Position numbers and translations under genes: made by a program. Positions 57,862 through 64,000 of a stretch of DNA of 64,000 bases are shown here, piece by piece. How positions within the stretch are numbered: position 1 is the stretch's first letter; every line of letters starts with the position of its first letter. This DNA is from Verrucomicrobiota bacterium (lineage in GTDB: Bacteria > Verrucomicrobiota > Verrucomicrobiia > Limisphaerales > JADJPG01): contig JADJPG010000001.1 in the NCBI GenBank assembly GCA_016713365.1, positions 234,639 to 298,638 of the forward strand. Reading direction: 5' to 3'. The notes under the pieces are model-generated. The model saw only the letters and a list, made by a program, of their open reading frames with translations. It was not told the origin of the DNA and did no database searches.

Positions 57862-59585
57862 TCACGGCTTGCGCAGGCGGAAGAAACGCTGAGTCTCACT
57901 GGGATCGATCATTACCGGACTGTTGCTGCCCGCGGGCTGCGGTTGCCAGCTGGCGGGTTCAAGGCTGGTGCTGGACTCGAGCACGTAACCTGATTCCGGT
58001 TCGGTCCACGAGACGACCAGTTGGTCGTTCTGATGCACGACGTTCAGCGTCGGCAAGGTGCTGAAGGCGATTTCGGCGGAGAATGAGCCGCCCGCCATGG
58101 CGGAATCCACGGCCTGAACGCTCGCGAAGTAGTTCCCGCGCGGAAGGCGTATCTGGAAGTTTGTGCGAGCACCGGCGTTTCCGGGCGCCGGGACCCGCCG
58201 GAAACCGCTGAGAACATCCGAGTGCGACCAGAGAATATCTTCCCTGCCTGGCTGAGTTCCGATGCGCAGGTTGTAGCTCACGCCCGCAGGGGGCGTGTGA
58301 TCATCCGTTGCCGGCGACCAAGTGAAGGTTGTGACTCCTGCACTCGTGACAACGCTCAGTTCAGTTGGGCTTGATGGCGGCGAGTTCGTCACCGCACCGA
58401 GGTTTTGCCATAGTTCGGCGAAGTATTGGCTGCCCGGTTCAAGATTGCCGTTGAAGCCCGTGATTAGAAAATCCTGCCGGCCATCGCGGTCGTAGTCCGC
58501 CCAGGCAATCGATGGCACACCGACCTGTGAGAGATTGTCCACGGGATCCAGCGCGAAGTTTCCCCCGGTGTTTCGCCAAAGTTGAGTGACCGCATCGCCG
58601 GCGCCCCCGCTGACAATAAAATCAAGCCAGCCATCATTGTTGTAATCCGCCAACTCCACCATCCCGCCGTAATCTCCACTGAAACCTGGAATGGTTAGTT
58701 TCACGAAACCAATACCCGTGTTCCTCCAGACTTGGCTGACCTTGCCCGAGGCAGATTCACCGGTGATGATAAAATCCGGCCGACCATCGTTGTCGAAATC
58801 GCCCCACGCCACTTTTCCAAGGTAACAGCGCGGCAAGCCGGGAATCAGTACAAGGCTGAAGCCATTGCCGGTGTTGCGCCACAATTGAGTCACTGCCGCC
58901 TGTTCCGGGCTGGGCCCACTGGTGGCGAACATTCCGTTGGTGGTGCCCATGATCAGGAAGTCGCTCCAACCATCCTGGTCGTAGTCACCCCAGGCGATGG
59001 ACGTGTTTTCGGAGGCCCACCAGACCAGGGGACAGAAACGGGGACGAAGTTCGTGCCCGTATTACGCCAGAGCTGCGTGATGCGCGGACCGTCGGCAAAG
59101 GTGCGCGTTCCTGAGATCATGAAATCCAGCCGGCCGTCGTTATTGTAGTCCGCCCACGCGACGTCGCTGTTGTGGACTGCTGGCAGGCCGGGCACGGGAG
59201 TTTGAGCGAAGCCGTTCCCGGTATTCCGCCAGAGCTGGGAGAGCCGCGACGCGGTGCTCCCAACGACGACCGTTCCAGTGATGAGGAAATCCAGGCGACC
59301 ATCGTTGTTGTAGTCGCCCCAGGCGACAGAGCCTTCACTCACGCCGTTCAGCCCGGAGACGGGAACACGAACGAACCCACTCCCGGTATTGCGCCAGAGC
59401 TGGGTGAAGAGCGAACCCGTGGCGATGAAGTCGAGCTGGTTGTCATTGTCGTAATCGCCCCACGCAATAGCTCTGGGACTGGCGGACGCCATGGGAGGCA
59501 GGCCCGGGACTTCGACCTTGCCGAAGTCGGCAGCGGGCGAGGAACTGACTACAAATGCGAGCAGGATGCAGATGAGATTGCGCAT
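57862..59585 (-). CDS. Exported seven-repeat FG-GAP/VCBS propeller protein (frameshifted)
   Basis: About 574 aa after repair. A signal peptide (MRNLICILLAFVVSSSPAADF) is followed by seven repeats of the type AWGDYNNDGRLDFLITG ... LWRNTGNGF, each with a calcium-binding DxDxDG-like loop. They make a complete seven-bladed propeller only when the two halves are joined. An FnIII domain (SPPSSPTELSVVTSAGVTTF) and the shared C-terminal module (LVVSWTEPESGYVLESSTSL ... FFRLRKP) follow. The frame breaks in the G4 run at 59028-59031; one more G restores PLVWWASENTS. Related to integrin-like surface proteins; ligand unknown. Confidence 0.82.
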
Positions 59586-59640
59586 AACTGGCGTTTCTAG
59601 TTTCGTGGTTCGGTGGCAAATCTGAGTTCTGTGACTTCAC

Positions 59641-62600
59641 TCACGGAAGCTGTCGTAGACGGAACAGTTTCATGCCCGAGGTCATTCCGGGATTGAAGGG
59701 ATTGCTGGCGCCGGGAATTGGTATCCAAGGGCCATTGATGTTGTCCGCCTGTTCGAGGACGGAGTTGCTCACGTCCCACAGCACGGAGATTTCTCCGGCA
59801 CCGCTCAGGATTTGGAGATTCGGATTGAGCGTGAGAAACGCGGGTCGGCTCAGCGCGGTGCCGCAGGCGTTTTCCACGCGCACCTGATACAGCGCGGCGT
59901 CGTTGGAGGTGATGTTGGAGATGCGGAGGACGTTGGTGTTCACCCCGGAGATGCGCGCGTCATTGGCCATGGGAACGCCGTTCCTAAGCCACTGGTAGGA
60001 GAGTGGAGCGTGCCCAATCACGTCCACGGTAAACTCGGCGAACTCGTTCACCTGCCGCACCTGACTGCCCGGATGCGCGCGAATCTGGGGAACATCCACG
60101 TAGGTCAGTTCCCAAGTGTCATTGGTGGACGAGTAGTATTGGTTGAAGCCAAACGTGCCGCCGAACAGAACGACAACGAGACGATCGGAATCGTAGGCGC
60201 TCGCGTGCCAGAACCGCATCGCCGGTGCGGGTGTGTTCGTAATCATTTCCCAAGACGCGCCATCGCCGATGGCAGAGTGTCCCAGCGTGCCGAAGGTGTA
60301 GGTGGAGCGTCGACGGTCGCTGTCGTAAACGAGGCTGCCGTAGGAGGCGGGATTCTGCCGATTGTTGAACGCCCGGCCATGCGACGTCCAGTTGGAGCCC
60401 TTCAGGATCCAGAAGTTGTCGATGAACGTCCCCAAGGAATCGAAGGTGGGGCCGTATACGAATTGGTTGCGGAAGGCATCGTAGGTCATCGAGATGGTGT
60501 TGGCGAAGGCGCTGATGTTTCCGAACGTTGGCCGAATCTTCCATTCCACACCGTTCCATTCCCAGAACTCGCCCCGAAGCACTTCCGCGCTCGAATAAAC
60601 TCCGCCATAGAGACCGATTACCTGGCGCTGGGAATCGTAGGCCATGCCCGCGCCGCTGCGCCAGCCGGGGCCATTCGTTCCGCGAAACGCCCACTGCGCG
60701 CCGTCCCATTCCCACGTGTCATTCAGGTTGTGACTCACTCCATTGGGATCGATCCCCGCGCCGCCGAAGATGACCACGCGTCCGCGCTTCGGATCGTAAG
60801 CCATCACGTGCTCGGCTCGACCGACGGGCACGCCGGAATAGGATGGCCGCCATCCGCCGTTGGCCGGATTGAGCTCCCAGCCCGCGAGACTGTTGGTGGT
60901 ACGTCGGAGCCAACGCATGCCGTCCCATTCCCAGAGATCGTTGTAGGAAGTCAGGTTCGTGGGCGTGTTGAAATAGCCGCCGAACAAGACCGTGACATGG
61001 CGGCCGGAATCGTAAGCCATGGTGTGACGGTAACGAGCCGACGGGCCGGGGTTGGTGCGAATCAACCAGTCCGGTCCAGGAAAGACCGTGTGTTTGACGA
61101 TGCTGCTGGTGACGGCGTATTGGCGGCCGCAATCATCCCAGACGATGACGTCGTAGTTGCCGCGTTGATTGTGACGGACACCTCGCAAGAAGATCCTTAT
61201 TCGTGTTCGCTCCGCTGGTGTGGGTGTCGTTGGTTACCGGCACGCCATCGAGACGCCATTGATAGTGGAGCCGGCCGGTGCCGTCGGCCAGCACGCCAGC
61301 GCCGCCTACACCGCCGACTGGTGAACTAAAGGCCCCTGTTTGTTCAAGGATGGTGGGCCCCACCCGAAGCAAGCCGACCGGCTTGTCCTCCAAGTCGGTG
61401 GGGAAATTGGTGGCATAACCACATTCATTGTAGCCGACCAAGGTATAATAGCCGGCATTGGTTGGCTGCACATTGGTCAAGACCAAGGCAGGTTGGAAAA
61501 TGCCCGCATCCAGACTCACCCAAGCTCCGATGGGGCGACCATTATGATACCACTGGAAGTTGCTGGGCCGGGTGGAAGCGATGGTCGCCTTGAGCTCGAC
61601 TTCATCTCCAGGACACGCTTCTTCGCGGGTAAACACCGTGATTCGCGGTCTTTGGTGTGAGGTGACCGAGTAAACTGCGGACGTGGCGAGATTGTCGCAC
61701 CCATCGCGGACGGTGTAGAAGTATTTGATGGTTCCAGGCCACTCGTTCACCCGAAAAGTAGTATTCGTCGCATCATCGATAGCGTAAGTCTTGCCGAGAT
61801 CCTCGAAAAACCACTGAACGGCGAACGGAGACGCTCCATTGAATGAAGAGGAAAGATAAGTGGGCGAAGCCTGATCGAGGCACCGATCAATGTTGGTCGC
61901 ACCGAAGACAAACGTTTCAGGTGGGACACTGACGAGCTCCCACGTGTCCCCAAAGCGCGCGAAGCCCGGCCCACATCCCTCCGAACAGGACCGTCACCTT
62001 CCTTCTCTCGTCATAAACCATTTGGGCATGGGCACGTCCTTCGGGAATGTTGCCGATCCAGTCCATACGTTGCCATTGATACTGGTTGTTCACCTTGGCC
62101 AGTTCCCAATACCGTTCGGCCCCCTGGATGCCCGCGCCGCCGAACAAGACCACTCGATTGCGGTTGGTATCGAAGGCGGCCACATGCTGCGCGCGATTCT
62201 GTGGCCTGGGGCCCGTGCTGAGACTGACCCACGCCGTGAAGTTTCCGTTGGGGGTGAACTCCAACAGGCCACCTGCCTGCACCTCCGGGTCAGAGAAATT
62301 GTTGCCTCCATCCGGGCCAGTGCCCCCGCCCATCAGCAACGGTCTGCCGGCAAGTTCGTGGCCGGATGGAAATCGAACGCCCTTAGAGTCATAAAAATTT
62401 TTATTACCTACTGGCAATCGTACTCCTGCGATTTCTGTTCTCCCAAAATAGATCCCGCCGTTTCCCTGGAATCCTCGCGGTTCCCATCGGTCATTGACTG
62501 GGAAACTAGGATATTGAGTCCACAATCCCGTTCCGAACCCCAAAAGCTCAAGGTGCCACTCGCTCTCTTCGACCCCGCCGTATCCAAATCCGCGTCCCAG

Positions 62601-62950
62601 CCTAAGCTGCCCATTCCAAGCCGCAAACGCCAGCTCCGCGGAGACGGCGACGGTCCAATGATGTCCACCTTCGTCCAACGGATTCCATCGTAGGTCCAGA
62701 CGTCGTTGAAAAACTCCGGCTCCCCTCCGACCTCGCTGAACTGTCCCCCGAAAAAGACGACGAGGCCTGTCCTCGGGTCATACGCCAACGAGTGGGCATA
62801 ACGCGGCCCAGGCGAGCCGACGTCGGTCCGCTGCACCCATCGCAGGCAGGCGCTGGCGGTGAAAGAGGTTAAGCACGCGCCAATCAGCAAGTGCCACAGC
62901 AGAAGTTGGAATCGCGACGCTCGTCGGACGAGATACTGGTTCGATTTCAT
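59641..62950 (-). CDS. Giant exported Kelch/Ig-like protein (three frameshifts)
   Basis: About 1,103 aa after repair. A signal peptide (SRFQLLLWHLLIGACLTSFTASA) is followed by Kelch repeats (RYAHSLAYDPRTGLVVFFGG, HVAAFDTNRNRVVLFGGAG, RAHAQMVYDERRKVTVLFGG), an Ig-like pair (VELKATIASTRPSNFQWYHNG), more Kelch repeats (RYRHTMAYDSGRHVTVLFGG, RAEHVMAYDPKRGRVVIFGGAG), another Ig-like domain (HPGSQVRQVNEFAEFTVDV) and the shared C-terminal module ending FRLRQLP. Frame breaks: near 62635 (one base missing), near 61966 (one extra in GGG) and near 61185 (one extra T). ATG 62950 has a GGAGGGGAAG ribosome site and an ECF-like promoter element just upstream. Confidence 0.8.
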
Positions 62951-62968
62951 AGGTCTTCCCCTCCTACC

Positions 62969-62994
62969 TAAGCGTCCGGGTCCGCGGATTACAC
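62969..62994 (-). promoter_or_regulatory. ECF-like promoter element GTGTAA-N14-CGCTTA
   Basis: On the minus strand GTGTAATCC and CGCTTAGG, with 14 bases between GTGTAA and CGCTTA, ending 18 bp before ATG 62950 with AGGAGGGGAAG between. Nearly the same as 57727-57752. An A/T-rich stretch AAAAAAATTCTTGC lies just upstream. Likely promoter of the Kelch giant; sigma type inferred. Confidence 0.55.
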
Positions 62995-63077
62995 CGGGCA
63001 AGAATTTTTTTGGCCATCGTTTCTGGCGGCTTCAGGTCGTGATGGATCGGGAGTTCACTGGCCCGATGAACGTGTTC

Positions 63078-64000
63078 TTACGGCCGCGGCGTCACTGATT
63101 CGAAAGTCGCGCCTAGGCGAATCTCATCAATGACGAACGTGTGGGTGGCATCGTAGCCCGACGAGATGGTGAGGCTGTTGCACGTTCCGATGTCCGCGTC
63201 GGTTTTCACTGCGCCGGTCAGCGGTTCGCCGGCGCCCGGCATCGGATTCACGTAGAGCGTGAAGGTGTCATTGCCAGCCATGAACTCGCATTGAGCACGA
63301 TGAGCACTGTTTCGCGCGGCGTGACGGTGGCCCCGTTGAAGGCGGCTGGTGCCGCCGAAGTTTTCGACCACATACTCCTGAGACTCCGACGACACCGCCC
63401 TGTCCGCCGGGCTTGCCGACGAACAAGCCGCCGCGCTGCCAAACAGGCTGATGCCGTAGTATCCGTCCACCGTTCCAGCGGGCGACGCGCATTGCCGGGC
63501 TACAGCAGGAAGATCAGATACACCGTGGTGCCATCCGTGCCAGGGGCGTCGCCAGCGTGCGCGAACGCCGTTTAATCAAGCCCACCACACGCGCCGCCCT
63601 GAGTTGCGAGCAGGTTGAATCGAGAACTCTTCAGCGACGACGGTGGAATTTGGATCCCAGGCTCCGGCGAATCCAAATCCGCCGTTCTGGTTGGCGAGCG
63701 GTGCCGCGGGAAAATAGTCGAACGGTTCATAGACCGTGGGCGATGGCGGCGGCGGACCATCGCAGTCGCCGGAAAGGCACAGACGGAAGAACCGGTGCAA
63801 CCCGTCCGCGGGCGTCACATACGGGCTCGTCGCTCCGACGACGTTGGACCAAGGGCCATCCGCATTGACCGACGTTTGCAAGGTCGCCGCGCATTCCCAC
63901 GTGAGCGTGACTTCGGGTGGCGAGACTTGGGTGAGTGCGATTCGCAATTCGCAGGCGGCATTCGAGTCGAGCACGGTGACATTGAACGTGCAGGTGTTGA
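63078..64000 (-). pseudogene. Exported beta-rich (HYR/LamG-like) protein, partial and heavily frame-broken
   Basis: The gene enters from beyond the right edge. The first readable part (NTCTFNVTVLDSN, then WECAATLQTSVNADGPWSN ... HRFFRLCLSG) holds a HYR-type fragment and a copy of the shared module. Later fragments read EPFDYFPAAPLANQNGGFGFAG, GTDGTTVYLIFLL then a TAG stop, GTVDGYYGISLFGSAAA, and after more shifts NDTFTLYVNPMPGAGEP and HTFVIDEIRLGATFESVTP. These pieces form a concanavalin-like domain known from verrucomicrobial exported proteins. At least four indels and one in-frame stop occur in under 500 bp. Sequencing error at low coverage or true decay are both possible. Confidence 0.6.

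Noticed and set aside
59812..61329. Open frame of 505 aa on the plus strand inside the Kelch giant
   Set aside because: Antisense shadow of Kelch repeats; the minus-strand reading has repeats and signal peptide.

Overview
The window is about 64 kb of GC-rich bacterial DNA. Its gene content points to Verrucomicrobiota, most likely a Pedosphaera/Limisphaerales-type soil or water lineage, though this is inferred from family content and not from a marker gene. Pointers are a DUF1592/DUF1552 pair with CxxCH motifs, a WD40-fused Ser/Thr kinase with a zinc-ribbon start, very large exported LamG, FnIII, FG-GAP and Kelch proteins, and a prepilin-like tail protein. No rRNA, tRNA, CRISPR array, transposase or phage gene was seen.

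Layout. 0-11 kb: a sugar isomerase-like protein, a three-gene two-component operon carrying four receiver domains and no output domain, a GYF-domain membrane protein, an M1 aminopeptidase, FabI and an exported toroid-like protein. 10.7-20.4 kb is a sensory and redox island: a Crp/Fnr regulator with a DUF2249 partner, an FNR-like palindrome, two radical SAM enzymes of the NirJ/AhbC circle flanking an outer-membrane barrel, a hemerythrin-like protein, a four-gene two-component operon with a FixL-like PAS domain, and a PocR-AraC regulator. 21-28 kb is housekeeping: PPi-type phosphofructokinase, SMUG1-like glycosylase, Ffh, DoxX-like protein, a lipoprotein metalloprotease, NrdR, a HIT protein and two hypotheticals. 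28.3-35.9 kb: the DUF1592/DUF1552 pair, a LamG-VanZ fusion, a prepilin-like protein, a small hypothetical and a methyltransferase. 36-64 kb, all on the minus strand, is an array of giant exported proteins ending in a Ser/Thr kinase.

The last region is the best candidate for an undescribed system. Two genes start behind closely similar promoter-like elements (GTGTAA-N14-YGCTTA). Two others start behind a second shared element (GTAACC-N14-TACAAG). A roughly 60-residue module recurs in five proteins. The LamG giant, FnIII giant and FG-GAP/TolB protein form a tight operon followed by a WD40 Ser/Thr kinase.

A caution for every reader: at least ten genes are broken by single-base indels, several in short homopolymers, and the density rises sharply at the right edge. 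Restoring one base rejoins protein domains in each case I could work through, so these look like sequencing or assembly errors. They are annotated as single genes.
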